Shown here: piece by piece, positions 1 to 7,720 of the stretch
Layout: each line of letters starts with the position of its first letter
How positions within the stretch are numbered: position 1 is the stretch's first letter
Assembly (NCBI RefSeq): GCF_007066085.1
Contig: NZ_CP041405.1
Location: 4,047,001 to 4,111,000 of the forward strand
Reading direction: 5' to 3'
Length of the DNA: 64,000 nucleotides
DNA from: Paenibacillus thiaminolyticus
GTDB taxonomy: Bacteria > Bacillota > Bacilli > Paenibacillales > Paenibacillaceae
Translations under genes and position numbers: made by a program
The notes under the pieces: model-generated
Seen by the model: the letters and a program-made list of their open reading frames with translations, nothing else
What the model was told of the DNA's origin: nothing
Database searches by the model: none

Positions 1-335
1 CGCTTGCCCTTCGCTCCGGCATTCAGCAGGAAGGCGCCCATCGACGCCGCCATGCCGACGCAGATCGTCGATACATCCGGCTTGATATGCTGCATCGTAT
101 CGTAAATGGCCATCCCTGCGGAAATGGATCCGCCGGGGCTGTTGATATACAGATGAATATCCTTGTCCGGATCATCGGCCTGCAGGAACAGCATTTGAGC
201 GATGATCGAATTGGCCACCACATCGTTCACTTGGGAACCGAGAAAAATAATGCGGTCCTTCAGCAATCTGGAATAAATGTCGTACGACCGTTCGCCTCGA
301 TTCGTCTGCTCGACAACTATAGGAACGTAACTCAC
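1..335 (-). CDS. clpP: ATP-dependent Clp protease proteolytic subunit (5' part, runs off the window)
   Basis: Serine peptidase that forms the tetradecameric chamber of the cytosolic ClpCP/ClpXP/ClpEP proteases. The first 111 codons are visible. They start with GTG ([19 protein letters not shown]), seven bases after a GGAGGG ribosome site at 341-346. The oxyanion-loop region [19 protein letters not shown] and the nucleophile context GMAASMGA are present, with the active serine at about residue 98. The catalytic His and Asp lie beyond the window edge. Identity is clear from near-complete agreement with the family consensus. A CtsR operator and sigma-A promoter lie directly upstream. Confidence 0.97.
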   Translation of the reverse strand, partial: MSYVPIVVEQTNRGERSYDIYSRLLKDRIIFLGSQVNDVVANSIIAQMLFLQADDPDKDIHLYINSPGGSISAGMAIYDTMQHIKPDVSTICVGMAASMGAFLLNAGAKGK

Positions 336-434
336 GATAATCCCTCCTCAGCATCAATAACATTAAATATTAACCAATTCACGGCCTCTTAAACACGATA
401 TGCATTTGCTGCGAATGTCAAGAACCGTATCTTT

Positions 435-474
435 ATCATATCGGATTGTCAGTCAAAAGTCAAAGATGGTCAAA
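435..474 (-). promoter_or_regulatory. clpP promoter overlapped by CtsR heptad operator
   Basis: On the minus strand a TTGACT -35 (458-463) and TATGAT -10 (435-440) are spaced exactly 17 bp. The plus strand reads AGTCAAAGATGGTCAAA at 458-474, an exact match to the CtsR consensus RGTCAAANANRGTCAAA, and a third heptad AGTCAAA lies at 451-457. The operator covers the -35 box, as expected for repression by CtsR that is relieved on heat or protein stress. Confidence 0.93.
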
Positions 475-633
475 CTGTTTTTTTTCGGCTTTTTTTGAGC
501 AACGATTCGGATAGATGCGTGTATCATTTTTTGCAACCCCGGAAGCAAGGCTCAAAAAATGAGCATCAAAAAGTGAACGTTTCCGTGTCATTGAGGCGTG
601 ACCTACAATAGGAGCACAAAGGAGGTGACGCCA

Positions 634-1587
634 ATGTCAGCAGGAGCACCCTCATCTATCCGCGATCCTCGCGCCAGAGGGAGATGGAGCCGCATCGGGA
701 GAACGCTGTGGAACGAAAAGTATTTATGGCTCATGGCTCTGCCCGGCCTGCTGTTCTTCGTCATTTACAAATATTTGCCGATGCTCGGAGTCGTAATCGC
801 TTTCAAGGATTACAATATGATGCTCGGCATCGGGGACAGCAAGTGGGTCGGATTGAAGCATTTCTATCGCATCTTCGAGAATCCGGATATCGGGCGTATT
901 TTTCTGAACACCTTGATTATCAGCTTGTATCAGATTGTATTTGCCTTCACGATTCCGATATTTCTGGCGATTATGATCCATGAGGTAACGCAAAGAGTGT
1001 TCAAGCGGATGCTGCAAACGGTCTTCTACATGCCGCACTTTTTGTCCTGGGTCGTCGTGGCGGGGATCTTCTATCTGATGTTCCAGAGCGATGGCGCCGT
1101 GAACAACATGCTGGCCGATATGGGAATGTCCAAAATCGATATTTTGTCCAATCCCGACAATTTCCGGTCCATGCTGGTGATGCAGGTGATCTGGAAGGAA
1201 TCCGGTTGGGGGACGATCATTTATTTGGCGGCACTGTCCAGCATCGACGTTGAGCTGTATGAGGCGGCGAAGATGGACGGAGCCGGACGGCTGCGCCAAA
1301 TCTGGAACATCACGCTGCCCGGCATCCGCAGCACGATTGTCGTCCTCTTCATCCTGCGGCTTGGCACCGTGCTGGATGTCGGCTTCGAGCAGATTTTCCT
1401 CATGCTGAACCCTTCCGTCCGGGATGTCGGGGAAGTCATCGAGACGTATGTCTACCAAGCGGGGGTCGTCAACGGCAACTTCAGCTTCTCGACCGCGGTC
1501 GGGCTGATGAAAGGCTTGATTGGGCTTATCCTGATCTACGGGGCCAACAAGCTGGCGAAGCGGATGGGGGAGCGCGGCGTATTCTAG
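634..1587 (+). CDS. lplB: CUT1-family ABC sugar transporter permease (LplB type)
   Basis: 317-residue inner-membrane permease of the LplB/YtcP class that imports oligosaccharides. About six hydrophobic segments follow a short basic N-terminus. The cytoplasmic EAA loop, which docks the ATPase, begins at about residue 210 (EAAKMDGAGRLRQIWNITLP). I chose ATG 634 because AAAGGAGGTGACGCC precedes it; an in-frame start at 598 lacks an SD. It is followed by the binding protein (84-bp gap) and the second permease. No ATPase is encoded here, as is usual for this class, which shares an MsmX-type ATPase. The substrate is inferred from the heparinase-like gene nearby. Confidence 0.92.
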   Translation: MSAGAPSSIRDPRARGRWSRIGRTLWNEKYLWLMALPGLLFFVIYKYLPMLGVVIAFKDYNMMLGIGDSKWVGLKHFYRIFENPDIGRIFLNTLIISLYQIVFAFTIPIFLAIMIHEVTQRVFKRMLQTVFYMPHFLSWVVVAGIFYLMFQSDGAVNNMLADMGMSKIDILSNPDNFRSMLVMQVIWKESGWGTIIYLAALSSIDVELYEAAKMDGAGRLRQIWNITLPGIRSTIVVLFILRLGTVLDVGFEQIFLMLNPSVRDVGEVIETYVYQAGVVNGNFSFSTAVGLMKGLIGLILIYGANKLAKRMGERGVF

Positions 1588-1606
1588 CGCGGGCTGCCTC
1601 CATTGT

Positions 1607-1620
1607 TGTAAGTGCTTACA
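1607..1620. promoter_or_regulatory. Catabolite-responsive element (cre) upstream of lplA
   Basis: TGTAAGTGCTTACA is a near-perfect palindrome, one base from the ideal CcpA site TGTAAGCGCTTACA. It lies between lplB and lplA, 52 bp before the lplA start, and suggests carbon catabolite control of the binding protein and downstream permease. Confidence 0.75.
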
Positions 1621-1671
1621 TCATAGAATGCCCATCATGATTCCACAATCAAATCGGGGGAGGATGTAATC

Positions 1672-3213
1672 ATGCAATTCAAGGGGAGAAAAATCGTATC
1701 GCTCCTTCTGGCCTGTTCGATGGCTGTCGGCTTGCTGACGGCTTGCGGCGGCGGAGGGGGGACCAAGGAATCGAATGCTGACGGAGGACAGAGCGCGGGG
1801 GACGAAGGCAAGAAGTACAGCGTCTCGGCCATGAATATCTTGTACGGCGCGGCGCCTCCGACGACGAACAGCTCGGGCATTAAGGCAATCGAGGAGCGGT
1901 ACGGCATCGAATTCAAATATATTCCGGTCGCTGCGGGCGATTATGCGAACAAGATCGGCGTCACGGTCGCTTCGGGGGATATGCCGGATCTGATGCTGCT
2001 GGAGGATACGAACGCCAATTACTTCAGCTGGGCGGGGAACGGCATGTTCCTGCCGATCGAGGATTACATCAAGGATTACCCGAACCTGAGCAAGATTCCG
2101 CAGGAAATCTGGGACATGCTGACGTATGAAGGGCATATTTACGGCGTTCCGCGGCTGCGCGGCATTCCGTTCCAAACGATGGTGATCCGCCAGGACTGGC
2201 TCGACAAGCTGGGCTTGAAGATGCCGGCCACCTACGACGAGCTGTATACCGTGATGAAGGCGTTCGCGGAGAACGATCCGGACGGCAACGGCAAGAAGGA
2301 TACGTACGGATTCGCCTTAGACGGCAACTTCAGCGGGTTCAACGGACTATTCGGTTCGTACCGGTCGCTCCGGTTCGGATGGTTCGAGGATGGTCAGGGC
2401 GGAATTACGCACGGATACTTGATGCCGAACGCGAAGGACGCGGTGGCATTCCTGGCGCGAGGCTACAAGGAGGGGCTCTTTAGCCCCGATTATACAATTA
2501 AGAAGGGCACGCAGACCAGCGAGGACTTCCAGACCGGCAAAGCGGGCATTATCGGCAACTGGACGTATACCGCCTTCACGAAGAGCTGGTTCGACAAAGC
2601 GTACAGCATCAACAAAGATTTCCGCGTCGCCCCGATTCCACCGCTGACGGCCCCGGACGGCTATAAGGGCTACGGCAAGTATCACGGCTTCTACGGGTTC
2701 TTCGTTATGCCGGCCAGTCTGGGCAAGGATGAGGGGAAGGTGAAGAAGCTGCTCTCTATCCTGGACGACCAGATCGGCGACGAAGGCGCCGAGTTCATGA
2801 AATGGGGCGTGGAGAACGACCATTTCAAAGTAGAGAACGGCGAGAAAATGCTGACGGACAAAGGCTTGACCGAAGGCACGGGCAAATATTTGCTGACGAA
2901 CCATGCGGCCGAAGGAGAATGGATCTACAACCCGGACGATACGGACGAACTGAAGAAAATGAAGGACGAGTCATTCAAGGTAGCCATGGAAGGCGAGCCG
3001 TACAGCGATCAGTCGGTCGGCTTGTTCTCGCCGACATACAGTGAAAAAGGGAAGGAGCTTGACCAGTACTTGACGGACCAAGTGAATAAGATCATTCTTG
3101 GCGAGCGTCCGGTGGACGATTACGACAAGGTGATTCAAGAGTGGAAGGACAGAGGCGGCGAGCAGGTCGTCAAGGAATTCAACGAGGCGTACCAGAAGCG
3201 GAAGAACGGCTGA
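1672..3213 (+). CDS. lplA: Extracellular solute-binding lipoprotein (LplA type)
   Basis: 513-residue binding protein of the ABC importer. The signal peptide (basic MQFKGRKIV, then a hydrophobic stretch) ends in the lipobox LTAC, so Cys25 is the predicted lipidated residue. A G/S/N/D-rich linker follows. The body has the usual family 1 solute-binding traits, such as SGDMPDLMLLED and the WxDKLGLKMPATYDELYTVMKAF region. The start is ATG after GGGGGAGGATGTAATC. A cre-like palindrome lies upstream and a compact hairpin overlaps the stop codon. Both would help to set its level apart from that of the permeases. Confidence 0.95.
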   Translation: MQFKGRKIVSLLLACSMAVGLLTACGGGGGTKESNADGGQSAGDEGKKYSVSAMNILYGAAPPTTNSSGIKAIEERYGIEFKYIPVAAGDYANKIGVTVASGDMPDLMLLEDTNANYFSWAGNGMFLPIEDYIKDYPNLSKIPQEIWDMLTYEGHIYGVPRLRGIPFQTMVIRQDWLDKLGLKMPATYDELYTVMKAFAENDPDGNGKKDTYGFALDGNFSGFNGLFGSYRSLRFGWFEDGQGGITHGYLMPNAKDAVAFLARGYKEGLFSPDYTIKKGTQTSEDFQTGKAGIIGNWTYTAFTKSWFDKAYSINKDFRVAPIPPLTAPDGYKGYGKYHGFYGFFVMPASLGKDEGKVKKLLSILDDQIGDEGAEFMKWGVENDHFKVENGEKMLTDKGLTEGTGKYLLTNHAAEGEWIYNPDDTDELKKMKDESFKVAMEGEPYSDQSVGLFSPTYSEKGKELDQYLTDQVNKIILGERPVDDYDKVIQEWKDRGGEQVVKEFNEAYQKRKNG

Positions 3214-3224
3214 TCGTTCAGCCG
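3207..3224 (+). other. Hairpin overlapping the lplA stop codon
   Basis: CGGCTGA (3207-3213), loop TCGT, TCAGCCG (3218-3224); the TGA stop is inside the left arm. There is no T-run, so it is more likely an mRNA 3'-end stabiliser or processing point than a terminator. This fits an operon in which the binding protein is needed in excess over its permeases. Confidence 0.5.
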
Positions 3225-3697
3225 GGGCTGCTGTAGTTGCAAAAGCCGCCATGCGCTGACTGTCGTGCACCGCCGCGGTTGGCGGTTGGGGTGCGCAGCT
3301 GACGTGGGCTTCCGCCGTCCGCGGCTGTCGTGCACGGCCGCGGTAGGCAGCCGGCGTTAGCAGGGCGGCGTGTGCTGCCGGTGTAGGCAGTCTGCGTTAA
3401 TTGGCAGGTGTGTGCCGACGCAGATGGCATCAGGCGTGCGCTGACTGTCGTGTGCTGCCACGTTTGGCAGCTGATGTTCTTGGCCGGCGTGAGCTGTCGC
3501 GGATCGCCTCTGGCGTTCGTTGGCCGGCGCGCTGCCGCGGTTCGCGGCGCGAAGGCCGCAGGCGCGCAGCCTGAGCCGTATGCCCTGAGGCACGTGTCCG
3601 CAGGCGAACGTCCACAACCACAGGCGCGTCGCCACAAGTGCATGACCGCAGTTGCGCGGCTATCAAGCGTACGGCGGCATGAAAGGAGTGAATATCT
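3225..3697 (+). repeat. GC-rich degenerate repeat block between lplA and lplC
   Basis: About 470 bp with no credible gene. It is built of imperfect units that repeat words such as GCGCTGACTGTCGTG (3253-3267 and again 3436-3450), GTGCTGCC and GGCAG, each carrying short inverted arms of the GCCGCGGTxGGC kind. Frames across it are open but low in complexity (Arg/Cys/Ala-rich) and have no start signals. The block could fold into many small hairpins between the binding-protein and permease cistrons. Confidence 0.55.
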
Positions 3698-4573
3698 GTG
3701 TTAATGCGCGCAAGAAGCGGGGATCGGTGGTTCAACTTCATTAATATAACACTGCTCATCGTTTTGGCGGTCATTACGATCCTGCCTATCATTCACGTCT
3801 TCGCGATGTCGTTCGCGACGACAGAGGAGTCCCTGTCCGGCCGGTTCATCCTCTGGCCGTCGACCTGGACGACGGAGGCTTACCGCTACATTTTCGATAC
3901 GGGCGTCTTCTTCCTGTCGTTGAAAAATACGGTGTGGCTGACGGTCGTCGGCACGTTCATCAATGTGATTCTGACGGCGCTGCTGGCTTATGTATGCTCC
4001 CGGCCGCAATTCAGCGCCCGGCGGGTCATCATGTTCCTGGTGCTGTTCACGATGCTGTTCGGGGGCGGCATGATCCCGACCTATCTGATTGTGAAGGGGA
4101 CCGGGCTCATCAACTCGCTGTGGGCGCTTATCCTCCCCGGAGCCATTTCCGCCTTCAATATGCTCGTGATGCGCGATTTCTTCGAATCGCTGCCGGAGAG
4201 CGTTATTGAATCGGCACGCATCGACGGATGCGGGGATTTGCGGATATTGGGACGTATCGTGTTCCCGCTGTCTCTGCCCATCCTGGCGACATTCACCTTG
4301 TTCTATGCAGTGGGCAACTGGAACCAATACTTCTCGGCGATTCTGTACTTGAACGATCCGGATAAATGGCCGCTTCAAATCTTGCTGAGGCAAGTCGTGC
4401 TGATCGGACAGGCGGATATTTTCTCCAACCTCGATCCGAACGTGCCCCTTCCGCCATCGGTCTCGATACAGATGGCCACGGTCGTGCTCGCATCGTTCCC
4501 GATTGTCGTGCTCTATCCGTTCCTGCAGCGCTATTTCGTGCAGGGACTGACGCTCGGCGCGGTGAAGGGCTAG
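3698..4573 (+). CDS. lplC: CUT1-family ABC sugar transporter permease (LplC type)
   Basis: 291-residue second permease, the partner of the LplB-type protein. Six membrane spans are apparent. The EAA loop occurs at about residue 171 as ESARIDGCGDLRILGRIVFP, with Ser replacing the central Ala. The C-terminus QRYFVQGLTLGAVKG is the standard LplC ending. The start is GTG (GTG TTA ATG CGC) with AAAGGAG nine bases upstream. An internal ATG two codons on is possible but less well spaced. It ends shortly before an intrinsic terminator, closing the transporter operon. Confidence 0.94.
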   Translation: MLMRARSGDRWFNFINITLLIVLAVITILPIIHVFAMSFATTEESLSGRFILWPSTWTTEAYRYIFDTGVFFLSLKNTVWLTVVGTFINVILTALLAYVCSRPQFSARRVIMFLVLFTMLFGGGMIPTYLIVKGTGLINSLWALILPGAISAFNMLVMRDFFESLPESVIESARIDGCGDLRILGRIVFPLSLPILATFTLFYAVGNWNQYFSAILYLNDPDKWPLQILLRQVVLIGQADIFSNLDPNVPLPPSVSIQMATVVLASFPIVVLYPFLQRYFVQGLTLGAVKG

Positions 4574-4580
4574 CGCCATT

Positions 4581-4610
4581 GCAGCAGGCATTCCAGGCCT
4601 GCTGCTTTTT
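4581..4610 (+). terminator. Terminator after lplC
   Basis: Stem GCAGCAGGC / GCCTGCTGC with a seven-base loop, followed by TTTTT; it begins eight bases after the lplC stop. Confidence 0.85.
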
Positions 4611-4779
4611 GGCGTGGGTGTGCAGGTGTGTGCTGCACATGGCGGGGCAAGAGCATGGTACGCGAGATAACTTGCATCCCCCGCCAGATGCTCGCTTCAC
4701 CCCGATGATGATCGGGCTCGCATTAGGGCGGTCATTGCGTGGTTGCTTCTCATACCACCTTTCTGCCGCCTGACGCACC

Positions 4780-4960
4780 AATCCTGCATATATGCAGCAT
4801 TTATTATCATTTTAGGGAAATTTCGCCAATATTCCTGCAAATATACAGGATTTTGCTCGCTTATTCCGACTTTGGCCCGTCTAGGGCTAAAATTAATGTA
4901 GTTTTGCAGGACTCACTTTGGCGAAAAGAGGCTCCGTTGAAAATCCTGCACTTTTACAGT
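4780..4960. repeat. Intergenic element with repeated CCTGCA...TGCAGG words
   Basis: Four related short palindromic words (CCTGCATATATGCAG, TCCTGCAAATATACAGGA, TTTTGCAGGACTC, ATCCTGCACTTTTACAG) occur in 180 bp of AT-richer DNA with no gene. The open frame through it (4739-5161) has no ribosome site and no recognisable protein, so I treat it as non-coding. It has the look of a dispersed chromosomal repeat, but only one copy is in this window. Confidence 0.5.
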
Positions 4961-5040
4961 ATTGATGGGGCACTAGGCCGGGAATCGCATCCCAATAGTG
5001 TGGCGTCAGACTGGTCTTGCAGCAATGAGGCGCGTCAGAT

Positions 5041-5100
5041 CGGCAACACTGCTAAGAGTAGCCATCAGACCGGCAACGCTGCTAAGAGTGGCCATCAGAC
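5041..5100. repeat. 30-bp tandem repeat, two units
   Basis: Two head-to-tail units, 5041-5070 and 5071-5100, identical at 28 of 30 positions (core GCTAAGAGTRGCCATCAGAC). A diverged partial unit lies at about 5007-5040 and the start of another at 5101. It lies in non-coding DNA between the transporter operon and the convergent AraC-type gene. Confidence 0.8.
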
Positions 5101-5247
5101 CGGGATCCCGGCAGTGAAGATCAGCCCCTGCACCGGAGGTGCAGTCACCATAATCGGCTGAGTAAGCGGAGGAATCAACAAATGTTGCCCGCGTTAAGGA
5201 TGGCGAGAACGGGGAGCCGTCGCTTCCTCCAGCCACGGCTTACTGCC

Positions 5248-7599
5248 CTATGGTTGTTCCTGTTCGGCCATCTGCTTGCGGTATTGTCCCGGCGTCGTGC
5301 CCGTCGTCTTTTTGAACGTGCGGATGAAGTTCTGCACCGATGTGTAGCGCAGCTTGGCGGCGATATCCTGAATGCGCATATCGGTATGAAGCAGCATGTC
5401 CTTCGCCTTCTCAATGCGGTATGTAATGACGTAGTCCACGAAGTTGCAGCCGGTATGCTTCTTGAACAAGCGGCTGACCTGGAAGGTGTTCAGCCCGATG
5501 GCGTCAGCGCATTGCTGCAGCGAGATGTCCTGATCATAATGCTCATGAATATAGGCGATGACACGCTCAATCCGTTCCGTATGCTTCGGGTGGGTCTGCT
5601 CGTCCAGCAATGTTTTCAGCCGCCCGAACACCTCGGTCAGGAAGAAGGCTTCCACATCGCCGAGCGTCTGCTGGGCGGACAGGGTGCTGAGCAGCATGCG
5701 CTGCAGCTCCGGCGCCAACTCCATGGCGTGATGGTGTTCCATGCAGCGCAGCATCGAGCCGAGCAGTTGGGAGAAGAAGCCGTGCACCGAATCAACGGAG
5801 AAGATGGCGCCTTCCTTCAGTCCCTCCATCAGGTGGGTGAACTCGGCCCGGGCAGGCTCGAGCTTCGCGGCCTTCAGGCTGTCCAAGATTTTGTACGTCG
5901 ATTCCGTGATATCCTCCAGCTGGAAGCTGAGCGCCGGGTCCAGCTCATGGATGAAGATCGCTTGATCCTCATGCAGCACGAACCGGTAACGCGAAGCTTG
6001 CTCGGCTTGCCGGTAGGCATCGGGCAGTCCGCCGAGTCCTTGGAGCGAGTAGGAGACGGAGAGCGTCACCGTCAGCTGCAAATAGGTCTCGATCGCATGG
6101 AGCAGATCGGCGCTCGCCTGCTTCAATTGATCCGGCTCAAGCGGCTCGGAATGGGAGATGAAGAGGGCCAACTGCCCCGGCTTCATCATGAGCGAATACG
6201 CTTGGCCGTAGCGTTCCGCCAGCTCCAGCGCCATGTTCTCGACCGCGAAATAAAGCAGGTACTGATCGTCATGCGGGTACTTCGCATGCAGCTTCCAAGG
6301 ATCGAAGGTCAGCAGCATGATGGCGATGTAGGACGCGCTGCTGCCGTACTGGATGTCTGCCCGCGCCTCATGCTCCTGAATGCTGCCCAGCAAATATTGA
6401 TGCAACGTGTGCTGCTCCATTTTGTCGCGATAGCGGCTCAGGCTGCTCTCGAGCTGCCGGTTCTCGTAGATCATCGACTTGATCGCGTGATGCACCTGCT
6501 CGATCTCATTATCGTTGTCCTGTCCATGCCATTGCTTGGACGAACGGAGCGGCTGGATCGCCTGGGTCAGCTTCCTTACAGGACGGTACAGGCTGGTCGC
6601 TGCGCGCAGCGAGAGCAGGGCAGCGATGGCCACGAAGGTTAATGAAATGCCGAGGGTCAATCCTTGCACCCGGTCCGCGCTGCGGTTCAGCTCGTCTTCC
6701 GCGATGGCGGAAATGTAATACCAGTCCTGATTCCGGGAGGGCAGGACACTTAGCACGGAGTCCACTCCGTTCAAGCGGGTTCGAATCTCGGCGAGCGGCT
6801 CGGCGTTCTTGATCTGCTCCAGGTTGTCGGCGCTTATCATGCGCCCGATCTGGTTCCGATCGGTGTCGAGCATAATCTGGCCCTGACCGTTCACGGCGAA
6901 CAGGGAGAGGGTGGAGTAGCTGTTTTTCGCTGACATCTGATTGCCGAGCGTGTCGGCGTCAAGGTAAGCGATGATGGCGCCGGAGATGGATTTCCGTTCA
7001 GTCGAATCTTCGGCGACGGGCCGGATCAACGTCAAGACGTTCCGGTCAATGCGATGGTTAGCCGGAATGCTGGTGCGAGTATCGATCCAGACGCCTTGCA
7101 GCGAGATATGTCTCGCCCGGTCCAGCGCGAGCGGATCGCGGAACTCTTCCTCAGTCAGCAAATGATTGTCCGAGGTCAGGATGCGTTCGGATTGGAAGGA
7201 ATAGAAATCAAGCTCGACGACATGCTCCATGCCGCTGCGAATATTGACGAGCACATTTTGCAGTTGACGGACAACTTCGGGATGGCGCGGCGACAGCTCT
7301 TTCATGGCGAATTGGGCCAGAATGCCGGGATAGGCGCGCTTGTCGGAATACGTATATTGAAGAAGCAGTTCATCTATCTTCTTGATCTGATCGTTCATTT
7401 TGCTCTGAGCGTGCTGGAGCAGCGTCGTGTTGTATAGGGTGGCCTGCTCCCGGATGGTGGAGGTCAGGACGTTCGAGATCGTCAGCCCGAGCACGAGCAC
7501 GGGGATGGTCGCCAACAGAAGCATGGAGATAAGCATCTTTTGTTTATGGCCGACCGGACGCAGCAGATGGGAGAACTTGTGAGTCTTGGCAGCAAGCAA
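5248..7599 (-). CDS. Membrane-bound AraC-family regulator with extracellular CACHE-type sensor
   Basis: 783-residue one-component regulator of the YesS/YtdP kind. A first membrane span lies at about residues 22-42, followed by an extracellular sensor region of about 250 residues that resembles dCACHE. A second span comes at about 300-325 (GLTLGISLTFVAIAALLSL), then a cytoplasmic linker, and a C-terminal AraC HTH pair (DISLQQCADAIGLNTFQVSRLFK; MRIQDIAAKLRYTSVQNFIRTFKK). The start is TTG with GGAGG nine bases upstream. It is divergent from the heparinase-like gene and next to the LplABC-type importer. It probably senses a polysaccharide fragment outside the cell and activates this locus; the ligand is unknown. 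Confidence 0.92.
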   Translation of the reverse strand: MLAAKTHKFSHLLRPVGHKQKMLISMLLLATIPVLVLGLTISNVLTSTIREQATLYNTTLLQHAQSKMNDQIKKIDELLLQYTYSDKRAYPGILAQFAMKELSPRHPEVVRQLQNVLVNIRSGMEHVVELDFYSFQSERILTSDNHLLTEEEFRDPLALDRARHISLQGVWIDTRTSIPANHRIDRNVLTLIRPVAEDSTERKSISGAIIAYLDADTLGNQMSAKNSYSTLSLFAVNGQGQIMLDTDRNQIGRMISADNLEQIKNAEPLAEIRTRLNGVDSVLSVLPSRNQDWYYISAIAEDELNRSADRVQGLTLGISLTFVAIAALLSLRAATSLYRPVRKLTQAIQPLRSSKQWHGQDNDNEIEQVHHAIKSMIYENRQLESSLSRYRDKMEQHTLHQYLLGSIQEHEARADIQYGSSASYIAIMLLTFDPWKLHAKYPHDDQYLLYFAVENMALELAERYGQAYSLMMKPGQLALFISHSEPLEPDQLKQASADLLHAIETYLQLTVTLSVSYSLQGLGGLPDAYRQAEQASRYRFVLHEDQAIFIHELDPALSFQLEDITESTYKILDSLKAAKLEPARAEFTHLMEGLKEGAIFSVDSVHGFFSQLLGSMLRCMEHHHAMELAPELQRMLLSTLSAQQTLGDVEAFFLTEVFGRLKTLLDEQTHPKHTERIERVIAYIHEHYDQDISLQQCADAIGLNTFQVSRLFKKHTGCNFVDYVITYRIEKAKDMLLHTDMRIQDIAAKLRYTSVQNFIRTFKKTTGTTPGQYRKQMAEQEQP

Positions 7600-7659
7600 G
7601 GGGCGGTGCCTCCTAACATTTTCAAAATGTCGGGGTAAATATGTTCTAGTATAGCATAA

Positions 7660-7674
7660 TTGAAAGCGCTAACG
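7660..7674. promoter_or_regulatory. cre site between the AraC-type gene and the heparinase-like gene
   Basis: TTGAAAGCGCTAACG matches the CcpA consensus WTGNAANCGNWNNCW at all but the last base. It lies 46 bp before the start at 7721 and 60 bp from the divergent start at 7599, so CcpA could act on either gene. Confidence 0.75.
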
Positions 7675-7720
7675 TCTAGATTCGGAAGCAGCATGGCAAA
7701 AGAAAAGGAGGCTATGATTT

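Noticed and set aside
4739..5161. 140-codon open frame over the palindromic-word element
   Set aside because: No ribosome site; it simply translates a non-coding repeat and the tandem repeat after it.
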